Shown here one piece after another: positions 16,015 through 25,657 of a stretch of 64,000 nucleotides of DNA. The notes below the pieces were generated by a model. The model saw only the letters and a list, made by a program, of their open reading frames with translations. It was not told the DNA's origin and ran no database searches. Source of the DNA: Roseovarius albus (GTDB lineage Bacteria > Pseudomonadota > Alphaproteobacteria > Rhodobacterales > Rhodobacteraceae); NCBI RefSeq assembly GCF_900172335.1, contig NZ_FWFX01000019.1, positions 1-64,000 on the forward strand. The letters are read 5' to 3'. The position numbers and the translations under genes were made by a program. The number at the start of each line of letters is the position of its first letter. Position 1 is the first letter of the stretch.

Positions 16015-17001
16015 ATGACAGTTGGCCGTCTGAGTGTTGTCGTAACGCGACGCTTGCCAGAAGCGACCGAAGCGCGGATGGCAGAGCTATTTGATGTGAC
16101 CCTGCGCGAAGATAATAAACCGATGACCCGGGCTGAGGTGGTTCAGGCGATAAAAACGGCGGATGTTCTGGTGCCGACTTTAAGCGATCAGATCGATGCG
16201 GCCCTAATTGCACAGGCCGGGGACCGGCTGAAGCTGATTGCCAATTATGGCGCAGGCATCGATCACATCGATGTGAAGGCCGCGCGTCAACACGGCATCA
16301 TGGTCAGCAATACACCGGGCGTCTCAGCTGACGACACGGCCGATATGACGATGGCGCTGATTCTCAGTGTTGCCCGCCGCATTCCCGAGGGACTGGCCGT
16401 GATGCGGACAGGCAATTGGGACGGCTGGGCGCCTACCGCTTTGCTGGGCGGGCGGGTGTCAGGTCGCCGTCTTGGCATATTGGGCATGGGTCGAATCGGG
16501 CAGGCCGTTGCGCGCCGCGCAGCTGCCTTTGGGCTTGAGATCAACTACCACAACCGCAATCGATTGCGCAGCGAGATCGAAGACGAACTTGGGGCGACCT
16601 ATTGGGAATCACTGGATCAGATGGTGTCACGCATGGATATCATCAGCGTCAATTGCCCGCATACACCATCGACCTTCCATTTGATCAACGAACGTCGTTT
16701 GAAGCTGATGAATCCGGACGCGGTGATTGTAAATACCTCGCGCGGCGAAGTCATCGATGAACATGCGCTGACCCGCGCTTTGCGTTCGGGCGAGATCGCG
16801 GGGGCCGGGCTGGATGTTTATGAACACGGGGATGCGCTCAACCCGCGCCTGCGCGAGTTGCAGAATGTTGTGCTGCTGCCGCATATGGGGTCGGCCACTT
16901 TTGAGGGTCGGGTCGAGATGGGCGAAAAGGTACTGGTTAACATTAAGACCTTTGATGACGGCCACCGCCCCCCGGATCAGGTGATTCCAGACCTGCCTTA
17001 A
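16015..17001 (+). CDS. D-2-hydroxyacid dehydrogenase (glyoxylate/hydroxypyruvate reductase type)
   Basis: A 328-residue NAD(P)-dependent dehydrogenase of the D-2-hydroxyacid family. The catalytic set is visible: N-Y-G-A-G-I-D-H-I-D in the substrate domain, the nucleotide motif G-I-L-G-M-G-R-I-G-Q-A near residue 155, the Arg of N-T-S-R-G-E, a Glu in D-V-Y-E, and the His of L-L-P-H-M-G-S-A-T. The order fits reduction of glyoxylate or hydroxypyruvate. ATG at 16015 follows GAGGGGGG; the codon before it is TTG. Substrate preference cannot be told from sequence. Confidence 0.9.
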   Translation: MTVGRLSVVVTRRLPEATEARMAELFDVTLREDNKPMTRAEVVQAIKTADVLVPTLSDQIDAALIAQAGDRLKLIANYGAGIDHIDVKAARQHGIMVSNTPGVSADDTADMTMALILSVARRIPEGLAVMRTGNWDGWAPTALLGGRVSGRRLGILGMGRIGQAVARRAAAFGLEINYHNRNRLRSEIEDELGATYWESLDQMVSRMDIISVNCPHTPSTFHLINERRLKLMNPDAVIVNTSRGEVIDEHALTRALRSGEIAGAGLDVYEHGDALNPRLRELQNVVLLPHMGSATFEGRVEMGEKVLVNIKTFDDGHRPPDQVIPDLP

Positions 17002-17032
17002 GACGCCGAAAACCAAAGGTAGCTGCCGTACC

Positions 17033-18817
17033 ATGAGACAATTCGCAAAACTCCTTTTGACCTCATTCTTGCTTCCAACCTTTGCCACAGCCGAGCAAAC
17101 CGCAGACCAGTTCGAGCCGGAACTTGCAGGTGCGGGGCAGGTGGCAACCACGCCAGAATCGCAAGCTGCCGAGGTGGCGAAGCTGGCCGGTGTGCCGATC
17201 GAAGCGCAAGGCTGGATGATCTCCGCCGCGCACCCCTTGGCCGTTGAGGCTGGGGCCGAGATCCTGCGCAGTGGCGGGACCGCTGCCGATGCCATGGTTG
17301 CGGTTCAGGTGGTTCTGGGCCTGGTCGAGCCGCAAAGCTCGGGCCTCGGCGGTGGGGCGTTTCTGGTTTGGTATGATGGCGAATCTGGTGAACTGACCAC
17401 CTTGGACGGCCGTGAAACCGCGCCCTTGGCAGCAACTCCGACCCTGTTTCAGGATGAAGCGGGCGAACCGCTTGCATTCTATGACGCGGTTGTGGGTGGG
17501 CGCTCGGTTGGCACGCCCGGAACGGTGGCTTTGCTTGAAACGGCGCATCAAAAATGGGGCACGGCAGAGTGGCCGACGCTGTTTGTCAATGGAATCGCGC
17601 TAGCGGAGAACGGTTTTGCAGTCGGCCCCCGTCTCGCCAAGCTGATTGAAGGGGATGCGGATCGCCTGTCGCGCTTTCAAACCACCCGTGACTATTTCGT
17701 GCCCGATGGGGTTGTGCCGCAGGTCGGCCATATCCTGACGAATCCGGAATATGCTGAAACGCTCAAGGAAATTGCCGGGCACGGGGCGGGGGCTTTTTAT
17801 ACCGGCGAGATTGCAGAGGATATTGTCGAAACCGTCCTGACAGCCCCCGGCAATCCGGGCGTGTTGAGCACGCTGGATCTGGCGATTTATCAGGTTAAAG
17901 AACGCGCGCCGGTGTGCAGCGATTATCGCGGTTACCAGATTTGCGGCATGGGGCCGCCGTCCTCTGGCGCGCTGACCGTTGGGCAGATTCTGGGCGTTCT
18001 TGAAAACTTCGACCTTGCCGCCCTTGGCCCCGATGACCCACAAAGCTGGCGCTTGATCGGTGATGCAACACGCTTGGGGTTCGCCGATCGCGGCCGCTAC
18101 ATGGCCGATAGCGATTTTGTGCCCGTGCCCACGAAAGGTCTGCTTGATCCGGCTTATCTTGCTGAACGCGCAGAGCTGCTAAAACGAGATACCACTTTAG
18201 AGCAAGCTTTGCCCGGTGCACCGGAGTTTGATCATGCTCTGAATTGGGCAGATGATATCTCTATCGAACTGCCTTCGACCTCGCATATTTCCATCGTCGA
18301 TCAGTATGGCAATGCCCTGTCGATGACCACGACTATCGAAAATGCCTTTGGGTCCCGCCTGATGGTGCGGGGCTTTTTGCTGAACAATGAATTGACCGAT
18401 TTCTCATTTCTGACCCACGATGAAGGACGCCCCATCGCCAACGCTATTGCCCCGGGCAAGCGTCCGCGCTCTTCTATGGCACCCACAATTGTGCTCAAGG
18501 ATGGCAAACCAGTTCTTGTTGTTGGCAGCCCAGGTGGGAGCCGGATCATCAGCTATGTCACTAAGGCAATCATTGCCCATCTGGATTGGGGAATGGATGT
18601 GCAAGAAGCGGCCAGTTTTCCCAATATGATCAACCGTTTTGGGGTTTATGATCTTGAGGCAGGCACAGCTGCAGAGGAATTAGCGCAAGACCTGCAGGCT
18701 ATGGGCTTTGCGACCGAAAACAAGGACATGACTTCGGGTGTCCATGCGATCTCAATAAATGAAACTTTGTTAGGTGGCGCCGATCCACGTCGCGAAGGTA
18801 TTGCGCTGGGGAACTAA
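17033..18817 (+). CDS. ggt: Gamma-glutamyltransferase
   Basis: A 594-residue periplasmic enzyme that cleaves gamma-glutamyl bonds, chiefly of glutathione, and transfers the glutamyl group to amino acids or water. It has a signal peptide (L-L-L-T-S-F-L-L-P-T-F-A-T-A). The start of the large subunit is clear: G-G-T-A-A-D-A-M-V-A and G-L-G-G-G-A-F. The self-cleavage site and nucleophile is Thr416 in S-T-S-H-I-S-I-V-D. It would be processed into two chains. It lies 31 bases after the dehydrogenase on the same strand and may be cotranscribed. Confidence 0.93.
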   Translation: MRQFAKLLLTSFLLPTFATAEQTADQFEPELAGAGQVATTPESQAAEVAKLAGVPIEAQGWMISAAHPLAVEAGAEILRSGGTAADAMVAVQVVLGLVEPQSSGLGGGAFLVWYDGESGELTTLDGRETAPLAATPTLFQDEAGEPLAFYDAVVGGRSVGTPGTVALLETAHQKWGTAEWPTLFVNGIALAENGFAVGPRLAKLIEGDADRLSRFQTTRDYFVPDGVVPQVGHILTNPEYAETLKEIAGHGAGAFYTGEIAEDIVETVLTAPGNPGVLSTLDLAIYQVKERAPVCSDYRGYQICGMGPPSSGALTVGQILGVLENFDLAALGPDDPQSWRLIGDATRLGFADRGRYMADSDFVPVPTKGLLDPAYLAERAELLKRDTTLEQALPGAPEFDHALNWADDISIELPSTSHISIVDQYGNALSMTTTIENAFGSRLMVRGFLLNNELTDFSFLTHDEGRPIANAIAPGKRPRSSMAPTIVLKDGKPVLVVGSPGGSRIISYVTKAIIAHLDWGMDVQEAASFPNMINRFGVYDLEAGTAAEELAQDLQAMGFATENKDMTSGVHAISINETLLGGADPRREGIALGN

Positions 18818-18913
18818 ACTACTTTTGCCTGATAATCGCCGGGTCCAAATCCTAATTTTGCCGGAATTGCGAAGCACCTTTGTCGTAGATTTTTAGCAAG
18901 GATTTGGTCGGAA

Positions 18914-20533
18914 ATGTCGGTCACACATGTGCTTGGATTTGCGGTTGTCGCGGGAATTGTAGTTGCTGGTGTTGATTACCATCAACAGTCTCAAACAGCG
19001 GGACTAGCTCTTGGTGAATTGTCACCGGGCGCGTATATCGCAACCTATCAGCAACGTTTTAACGGTGCGCAGGAAGAAAAACGCCTGAAAGCTGAGCAAG
19101 AAGAACGAAAAGCGCGCTGGCTTGCTGGTGGTCGCCCATTTCTGCCGGAAGCGCCCGAGGGATGGACACGCAGCGCTTTGTCTGAAGGAGACAATAGTGC
19201 TGTCCTGCCTCGCAAGGACCAAAGCAAAAGCGATAAGGCGAGTGGTTCCATGTTTGCCAAGATGGAGGCTCGCAAGGAAGCAGATCGGATTAAAGATCTG
19301 GATAATCGTAGTTGGGTGTATAAGCGTGGCAATGAAGCTGTTTATATCGAGGTTCGAACTCGACAAGAGTCAAACGGCAATAGTCTGACCGGACTGATTG
19401 CCGATACTATAAATGGTATGTCGGCAGGGAATTCACTCGTGGGATACGCTGTTGTTGGCGGGGTTGGATTTACTGAACAGGTTAACTGGGAAGGCGAGCG
19501 TGAACACCATTACCGAGTCTTAGAGGGGATCATTGGTTTTGGTCAAGAAGTTGAGCTGCGCGTTCACGCCAACGCGTCACGCATAACGACACGCGAAATT
19601 CTAGAAGCGATTGACTATGATGGCCTTAATTCCATGTTGGGCTATCCGGTAAAAACAGTGGGCAATGATGTGACGCTGCCAGAAGGAACTTCTGAAACAG
19701 AATTGGCTGAAAGTATGGCCAGCCTGCGCGGTGAATTCTTAAACCTAAAGGCGCAAGAAGCTCAGTATCGAATGGCGAACATTGATGGTGGGGCGTTGAT
19801 CGTAAACACCTACTTGCAAGGTTACACTGGCATGGATGGTGCCATAGACCTGACCGGAGGCCAAAAGGTCAGCATGAAAACCCTAATCAACTTTGGCTAT
19901 CGCAAAGGATTGTACGCCCTGATGGAGGGGCGATCACCACAAGAAGCCAGTGATGAAATCGAAGCGATGATTCATCATGCGGTGGCTCAGACCCTGGATG
20001 AAACGAGTGTCAGCGACGCCGATGAACCGGAGGCTCCTCAAATGTCACCGGAATTGGCCAAAGAATTGGGCTTATATCAAGAAAATGCGTCAGAGAACTC
20101 ACAAATTGATTATGGCAATATCGAAACAAGTGGCTTTACTCAGGCGGAAATTGCTTACGCAAAAGACAACGAAGACATTGCCAAATTTTATGAAGATGCA
20201 GGTGATCAGACTGCCGCGCGTGTGATGGAATATCGTCGCGGCTTGCCCCCGGGGGATTGTGTTGTCAACCTTAGCGACTCAAGAGTTGCCTGTCTTGAAA
20301 ATGCAAAGGCGGTTCGCGAAGCGCGGAATGTGGATACATCTGAAAGTGGCAGTTCCGGCGGTCTCGGTAAACTCTGGGGTGCTGTGTCTTCTGCCTTTGC
20401 CGGAGATGATTCAGCCGAAACTAATCAAACAGCTGCGGCCAGCAAATCTGTGAGCGAAAAACCCAAACGCATCCAAATGTCAGGTGGCTCCTCCTGTCTG
20501 AATGGATCAGCTGGGAAGTTCTGCAAAAACTAA
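18914..20533 (+). CDS. Membrane-anchored protein of unknown function
   Basis: A 539-residue protein. Residues 5-21 are one hydrophobic segment (L-G-F-A-V-V-A-G-I-V-V-A-G-V) without a clear cleavage site, so an N-terminal anchor is likely. Residues 50-75 are strongly charged and probably coiled (Q-E-E-K-R-L-K-A-E-Q-E-E-R-K-A-R). The central part is mixed alpha/beta, the C-terminal third acidic and Ser-rich, with a Cys pair in the last 13 residues. No family recognised. Codon use is somewhat AT-richer than in its neighbours. Confidence 0.65.
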   Translation: MSVTHVLGFAVVAGIVVAGVDYHQQSQTAGLALGELSPGAYIATYQQRFNGAQEEKRLKAEQEERKARWLAGGRPFLPEAPEGWTRSALSEGDNSAVLPRKDQSKSDKASGSMFAKMEARKEADRIKDLDNRSWVYKRGNEAVYIEVRTRQESNGNSLTGLIADTINGMSAGNSLVGYAVVGGVGFTEQVNWEGEREHHYRVLEGIIGFGQEVELRVHANASRITTREILEAIDYDGLNSMLGYPVKTVGNDVTLPEGTSETELAESMASLRGEFLNLKAQEAQYRMANIDGGALIVNTYLQGYTGMDGAIDLTGGQKVSMKTLINFGYRKGLYALMEGRSPQEASDEIEAMIHHAVAQTLDETSVSDADEPEAPQMSPELAKELGLYQENASENSQIDYGNIETSGFTQAEIAYAKDNEDIAKFYEDAGDQTAARVMEYRRGLPPGDCVVNLSDSRVACLENAKAVREARNVDTSESGSSGGLGKLWGAVSSAFAGDDSAETNQTAAASKSVSEKPKRIQMSGGSSCLNGSAGKFCKN

Positions 20534-20676
20534 CCACCAAAGTTTGGTGACGGTTTTGTAGGACTATCTGCTGCAAACGTCGGTTTTGCGCGATCTTGGG
20601 TCGGCTGGGCTGTGCGTAAAATTCTATTGCTGATAAAACCTCATCAATTGGATTCTGCCCACAGGAGTCGCAGTAA

Positions 20677-23184
20677 ATGAAAACCCAAGTCAAAGCCCTT
20701 GTTGTTGGCGGCGGTGCCGTTGGCACGTCGATTGCTTACCATCTGGCCAAAGCCGGTTGGGATGATGTGATGCTGATTGAACGCGATGAGCTGACCTCGG
20801 GCAGCACATGGCACGCCGCTGGCCTGCTGCCGCTGTTCAACATGTCCTATGCGACAACGCACATTCACAAGTATTCGGTCGATTTCTACAAGCAGCTGGA
20901 AGAAGAAACCGGTCTGAATGCAGGCTTCGCCGTTGTGGGCAACCTGCGCATGGCGCAGACGCAGGAGCGCATGGATGAATACATGCTCTATGCATCAACT
21001 GCGGAAACCTGTGATGTTGCTTACGAGTGGCTGTCACCGGATCAGATCAAGGAACGCTGGCCGCTGATCGAAACATCGGACCTGAAGGGTGCGATCTACC
21101 ACACCGAAGATGGTTATATTAACCCTGCCGACGTGACACAGGCGATGGCCAAAGGTGCCCGTCAGCGTGGTGTTGAGATCGTTCGTAAACTGCAAGCCGA
21201 TGCCTTCCACTGGACCGGCACGCATTGGGAAGTCACCTGCACCAAGATGGTGGAAAAGGGCGGTAACCTGGTTGAGAGCGACGAGAAGGTCGTCATCACT
21301 GCCGAACACGTTGTCACCGCATCAGGTAACCACGCGCAGCGCACTGCAAAAATGCTGGGCATCAAGATGCCAGCCATCCCGGTTGAGCACACCTTCATCG
21401 TCATGGACAAAGACCCTGAGCTGGTCAAATGGCGCGAAGCCGGCAACCCAGAGCACCCTGTTGTGCGTGATGCCGACAATGAATCTTACGCCCGCGAAGA
21501 GCGTGGCGGCTGGATCTTGGGTATTTATGAGCACGGCGCGCCAGCACGTTTTGAACACGGCGTACCTGACAGCTTCCGTGCGGACCTGTTCCCACTGGAT
21601 CTGGACCGGATCGCTGATCAGTACATGGCGATGGCGGAACGCGTTCCATCCTGCGCCGAATCTGGCCTGAAAGACGATTTCAACGGCCCGATCTGCTACA
21701 CCCCAGACGGCAACCCATTGGTTGGTCCGGCTCCCGGTCTCCGTAACATGTGGCTGGCTGAAGGGTTCTCCTTCGGTATCACCGCAGCGGGCGGCACCGG
21801 CTACTACTTGGCGCAGATGATGGTCGACGGCGAAGCCGAGATCGACATGGCGTCGCTGGATCCCAAGCGCTACAGCAGCAACTGGATGACTACTGAATTC
21901 GCGGCACGCAAAAACGAAGAGTGCTACGAACACGTCTACATTCTGCACCACCCTGACGAAGAGCGCCCTGCCGCCCGCCCGTTGCGGACCGCACCAGCAT
22001 TTGATCGTCAAAAGGCACGTGGCGCACAATTTGGCTGGGTCAACGGTTGGGAACGCCCGAACTACTTTGGCCCGGTAGATGCAGCAGAAAACTTTGACCA
22101 TGAGGCGCGAAGCTTCCGCCGTGGCGGTTGGTGGCAACATGCTGTGGATGAAGCAAAAGCAATCCGTGAAGGCGTCGGTCTGATCGACGCGACTGCGTTT
22201 ACCAAGCACGTTGTCAAAGGACCGGGCGCAACCGCGTTCCTCGATTGGTTCACCTGCAACAAGCTGCCAAAGGTCGGACGGATCAACCTGACCTATGCGC
22301 TGACATCACACGGCACCACCCGCACCGAATACACCATCGTGCGTAATGGCGAGAACAACTACTACCTTGTTTCTGCTGGTGCCTGGACAGAGTACGACGC
22401 CGACTTCCTGCGCAAGGCAGCCGAGGACAAGATGGATGAGTTCGGTTACATCGAAATTCAGGACGTCACCACGCAATGGGGTGTCTTCGCCATCGCTGGT
22501 CCAAAATCGCGTGATGTACTAAAAGAGATCATCGTCGACGCAGACAAGGAAACTGCGCTGTCGAACAAGCGTTTCCCATGGCTGTCTGCCAAACAGATCG
22601 AACTGGGCATGTGCCCGGTTAATGCGATCCGCGTGGCCTACACCGGTGAGTTGGGTTGGGAACTGCATCACCCGATGGAAATGCAGAACTACCTCTTTGA
22701 CCTGTTGGAAAAAGCTGGCGAAAAGCACGGCATGAAGCTGGTTGGCGCCCGCGCGCAAAACTGGCTGCGTCAGGAGAAATCCTATCGCGCCTTTGGCAAC
22801 GAACTGGGTCGCGACGCGAACCCGCTCGAGGCCGATCTGCCGCGCTTTGTCGATCTGGAAAAAGACTTCAACGGTAAAGGCAAAATGGTCGAAACTGGTG
22901 TGCGCGTGAAATGCTGTACCCTGCTGATCGACGGCCCTGCCGATGCCGACCCATGGGGCCGCGAAGTTCTTTACACGCCTGAAGGTGAGCGTGTTGGTCG
23001 TCTGACGTCGGGTGGCTATTCGGTCGCCTTCGAGAAATCCATTGGCATGGGTTACGTCAAGCCCGAGCAGGCGGTTGAAGGCACCAAATTGCAGGTCAAG
23101 ATTCAGGATAAGTTGTGGGATGCAGTTGTCACCTGCGACAGTCCGTATGACCCGAAAAACGCCGTGATCCGCGTCGACGGTTAA
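20677..23184 (+). CDS. FAD-dependent demethylase with GcvT domain (dimethylglycine/sarcosine dehydrogenase-like)
   Basis: An 835-residue relative of the protein at 5259. The flavin motif is V-V-G-G-G-A-V-G-T-S and the covalent-FAD motif is S-G-S-T-W-H-A-A-G with His46. The GcvT half contains Y-T-G-E-L-G-W-E-L-H-H and the N-W-L-R-Q-E-K-S-Y-R segment typical of dimethylglycine dehydrogenase. It likely oxidises dimethylglycine or a similar N-methyl amino acid, passing the methyl group to tetrahydrofolate. CAGGAG lies 8 bases before the ATG. It is single-gene, GC-rich and strongly terminated, unlike the operonic paralogue, suggesting this is the general-purpose copy. Confidence 0.88.
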   Translation: MKTQVKALVVGGGAVGTSIAYHLAKAGWDDVMLIERDELTSGSTWHAAGLLPLFNMSYATTHIHKYSVDFYKQLEEETGLNAGFAVVGNLRMAQTQERMDEYMLYASTAETCDVAYEWLSPDQIKERWPLIETSDLKGAIYHTEDGYINPADVTQAMAKGARQRGVEIVRKLQADAFHWTGTHWEVTCTKMVEKGGNLVESDEKVVITAEHVVTASGNHAQRTAKMLGIKMPAIPVEHTFIVMDKDPELVKWREAGNPEHPVVRDADNESYAREERGGWILGIYEHGAPARFEHGVPDSFRADLFPLDLDRIADQYMAMAERVPSCAESGLKDDFNGPICYTPDGNPLVGPAPGLRNMWLAEGFSFGITAAGGTGYYLAQMMVDGEAEIDMASLDPKRYSSNWMTTEFAARKNEECYEHVYILHHPDEERPAARPLRTAPAFDRQKARGAQFGWVNGWERPNYFGPVDAAENFDHEARSFRRGGWWQHAVDEAKAIREGVGLIDATAFTKHVVKGPGATAFLDWFTCNKLPKVGRINLTYALTSHGTTRTEYTIVRNGENNYYLVSAGAWTEYDADFLRKAAEDKMDEFGYIEIQDVTTQWGVFAIAGPKSRDVLKEIIVDADKETALSNKRFPWLSAKQIELGMCPVNAIRVAYTGELGWELHHPMEMQNYLFDLLEKAGEKHGMKLVGARAQNWLRQEKSYRAFGNELGRDANPLEADLPRFVDLEKDFNGKGKMVETGVRVKCCTLLIDGPADADPWGREVLYTPEGERVGRLTSGGYSVAFEKSIGMGYVKPEQAVEGTKLQVKIQDKLWDAVVTCDSPYDPKNAVIRVDG

Positions 23185-23207
23185 GCGTCGCGTTTAACTC
23201 AATTTGG

Positions 23208-23236
23208 AAACGGGCGGCCTTGAGCCGCCCGTTTTG
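23208..23236 (+). terminator. Rho-independent terminator after the flavoprotein gene
   Basis: AAACGGGCGGC and GCCGCCCGTTT form an 11-bp stem with a 5-base loop, followed by a short T run. Confidence 0.9.
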
Positions 23237-23323
23237 TATTGTGAGTGTTCAAAATCCTGCGGGAACCGTAAAACTCGGAGGTGTCATCAAGCATGACTCA
23301 GAAGTGTTAAGAACCCTTTAAAG

Positions 23324-23938
23324 TCAACGCATCAGCTTGCCCAGAACATCATCCAGAGCCGAACCATCGCCGTCAGCATCCAGAAGTCCTGTTAACATCG
23401 ACAGATCAACGTCACCTTGCTGAGCGTTTCCGCCACCAACGAGATTACCTATCATACCCATCAAACCACCGCCTTGGCCCTGGGCGCTGGCCTGCATTGC
23501 AATCATTCCGTCAATCTGGCTATCTGGCATCTGTTTTTGCAATCCACCTTGGACCATCGCAGCAAGGGCAGGGAGGAATTGTTGAACTAACCCTTGATCA
23601 ACACCTGCGCGTTGGGCCGCTTCATTCGCCAGATCCTGCGCCTCGTTGCGGCCACCCATGAGACGCTCAAGAAAGTCGAGCCCTTGCGCCTGTCCGCTTT
23701 GGCTGGCCGCTGTTTGGGCGTCGTCAAACATGCCTGCCTGATTTTCACCGCGCAGAGCACCCAAAATATCGTCTAATCCACCTGATTCAGCGCGTTTGCG
23801 TGCAGCTGATCCAATTGCCGGAGCTAGCATTTCCGTCAGACTATCGGCCTGACTCTGAGCCAACCCAAGTTGTTGTGCTAATTGTCCAAGGCCCTGACCA
23901 CCTTGTGCCTGCTGCAACAAATTCATCAGTGACATCAT
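23324..23938 (-). CDS. DUF937-family protein
   Basis: A 204-residue Gln/Gly-rich protein beginning M-M-S-L-M-N-L-L-Q-Q-A-Q, with repeated hydrophobic helices (L-A-Q-Q-L-G-L, M-L-A-P-A-I-G, F-L-P-A-L-A-A-M-V) that match DUF937 (YidB-like) proteins. It ends in D-A-D-G-D-G-S-A-L-D-D-V-L-G, also typical. AGGAGA precedes the start. Function of the family is unknown. It has no operon partners. Confidence 0.8.
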   Translation of the reverse strand: MMSLMNLLQQAQGGQGLGQLAQQLGLAQSQADSLTEMLAPAIGSAARKRAESGGLDDILGALRGENQAGMFDDAQTAASQSGQAQGLDFLERLMGGRNEAQDLANEAAQRAGVDQGLVQQFLPALAAMVQGGLQKQMPDSQIDGMIAMQASAQGQGGGLMGMIGNLVGGGNAQQGDVDLSMLTGLLDADGDGSALDDVLGKLMR

Positions 23939-24056
23939 TACTCTCCTATATCAAATGCGCAAAAACTTGGCGCAAATGCACCACAGCTTGGATCCAGAAT
24001 TAAGGGGAATATTCCGAGCTTCACTACAGTTCTGACATTAGGTAAACGTTTGGCCG

Positions 24057-24821
24057 CTATCTTTGACGTGCGTTCAACCAGCGTTTCCAATCGGCCTTGC
24101 TGCCCACAAAGACGTTAAGATCTACATCCCCCTCAACCCCGGAAATCACCCCGGTTGCCGAGTATTGCCAGAAGCTCCATTTCTGCCCGGGATAGGCCCT
24201 GTCCAGCGTCTTCGCGGTGGAGCGCAGCCAGTATTCTTCGCCTGCCATCTGATGCAGGTTTGCGTCTTTGTAGAACTGCGGCGTGGTGTAAATGATTGGC
24301 CGTTGGCCGTAACCCCGCTCAACGATTTTCAGAAACGTTTTCATTTGCTTTTGCACTTCGGCAGCAGGGGGGCGCTTCTTGCAGGTTGGGGAAAACGGGT
24401 TCCACTCCATGTCCAGAACCGGGGGCAGGGCGCCCTTGTCTTTCTTCGCATTCTTCAGGAACCAACGTGCCTGCACTTCGGGTTTGGTGCAGAAATAGTA
24501 GAAATGATAAGCCCCGCGTGCGACCCCGGCCTTTTTCGCCCCGCGCCAGTGATCGGCATACATAGGGTCCAGCAGATCACCGCCTTCGGTCACCTTGATA
24601 AAGGCAAAGTTCACGCCATCTTTGCGGGCCCTTTTCCAATCAATCCGCTCCTGAAACCGCGCCACATCGATGCCATGCACCGGGTAAGTCGACGGCGCGC
24701 GGCTCTTCCAGTTGACCGGTTTGCTGTCGCCGAATTTGGCTTTGCGCACATCCTGTGCCTGCGAGTCTGGGGCGATAAGGGAAAGCGAAGCGATCAGGGC
24801 TAAAGTCAAAGCGCGCAACAT
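24057..24821 (-). CDS. GH25 lysozyme-like muramidase
   Basis: About 254 residues. The frame extends to 24884, but Met at 24821 opens a normal signal peptide (M-L-R-A-L-T-L-A-L-I-A-S-L-S-L) with GGAG upstream. The glycoside hydrolase 25 core is clear: H-G-I-D-V-A-R-F at the start and the catalytic D-M-E-W-N-P-F after L-P-P-V-L, then I-I-Y-T-T-P-Q-F and W-S-F-W-Q-Y-S. It should cleave the glycan chain of peptidoglycan in the periplasm. In the absence of phage genes it is more likely a cell-wall remodelling enzyme than a phage lysin. Confidence 0.88.
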   Translation of the reverse strand: MLRALTLALIASLSLIAPDSQAQDVRKAKFGDSKPVNWKSRAPSTYPVHGIDVARFQERIDWKRARKDGVNFAFIKVTEGGDLLDPMYADHWRGAKKAGVARGAYHFYYFCTKPEVQARWFLKNAKKDKGALPPVLDMEWNPFSPTCKKRPPAAEVQKQMKTFLKIVERGYGQRPIIYTTPQFYKDANLHQMAGEEYWLRSTAKTLDRAYPGQKWSFWQYSATGVISGVEGDVDLNVFVGSKADWKRWLNARQR

Positions 24822-24890
24822 CAAAAGTCTCCGGAACAAATCGGTTGAATCTGTCCTTAGCCTAGCAAGCGCTCTGATAAACACAACCTG

Positions 24891-25553
24891 TCAGACGGCG
24901 GGTTTTTGCCAGATCAGGAACAGGTTGTTGGCGGGCATCTCGATGGTATCGTGGGGTGCAAGGCCCTGGTCCAGTCCCCATGTCATGACATCCTCATGAT
25001 CTTTGTAGCCGGTCTCGGGATCATGGGACTGTAGGCGGCTGTGAAAGCTCTGATCGCCTTCGCTCGTGGCGCGGCCCTCACGCAAGAATGGACCATAGAT
25101 CATCAAACGGCCACCGGGGTTCAACGCCTGCGCAGCTTCGCGGATAATGCATTTGGATTCATTCGTGCTGATGAGATGCAGCAGGTTGACCAACAATACG
25201 CCATCCTGTGGAGCGTGAGCTGTGGCCCAGCCTGGATTCACCGCATCCAAGGTAACTGCTGACTTCAAGTTCTCCAGTTCTGCCTCATCCGCCCAAGCAT
25301 CGATGCTGCTCAGGCGGCTGGGGTCCATATCTGTTGGTTGCCATATGAGATTTGGAAACGCCTTTGCCAGTGCGACAGCGTGCTGTCCTGTCCCGCTGGC
25401 CAATTCCAATACATTGCCAGAGGCAGGCAGGAACCGGCGCAACGCATCCACAATTGAATCCTTGTTGCGTGCTGCCGCCGGAGCCGAGAGTTTTCCGCCT
25501 CCTTCAGGAGAAGCAACCGACGCAACACCGGAGAGTGGGGGGCGAATTGGCAT
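24891..25553 (-). CDS. DUF938 methyltransferase-like protein
   Basis: A 220-residue Rossmann-fold protein. V-L-E-L-A-S-G-T-G-Q-H near residue 48 is the SAM-binding motif I, and D-M-D-P-S follows at the motif II place. L-L-V-N-L-L-H-L-I-S and G-G-R-L-M-I-Y-G-P-F are the DUF938 signature. Start chosen at 25553 because AAGGAT lies 7 bases upstream; earlier codons lack a ribosome site. The methyl acceptor is unknown. It runs in the same direction as the lysozyme gene 69 bases downstream. Confidence 0.82.
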   Translation of the reverse strand: MPIRPPLSGVASVASPEGGGKLSAPAAARNKDSIVDALRRFLPASGNVLELASGTGQHAVALAKAFPNLIWQPTDMDPSRLSSIDAWADEAELENLKSAVTLDAVNPGWATAHAPQDGVLLVNLLHLISTNESKCIIREAAQALNPGGRLMIYGPFLREGRATSEGDQSFHSRLQSHDPETGYKDHEDVMTWGLDQGLAPHDTIEMPANNLFLIWQKPAV

Positions 25554-25610
25554 TTGGGTATCCTTATGAATGTCTGCAAAAGATATCGCGTGCATTAGTG
25601 TTCTCAAATG

Positions 25611-25641
25611 TAAAAGCCCCACCAATCGGCGGGGCTTTAAA
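25611..25641 (-). terminator. Rho-independent terminator of the nucleoside transporter operon
   Basis: On the minus strand AAAGCCCCGCC and GGTGGGGCTTT form a near-perfect stem with a 4-base loop, ending in TTTT. It lies just after the stop at 25658. Confidence 0.9.
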
Positions 25642-25657
25642 AAAATATCTAGAAATC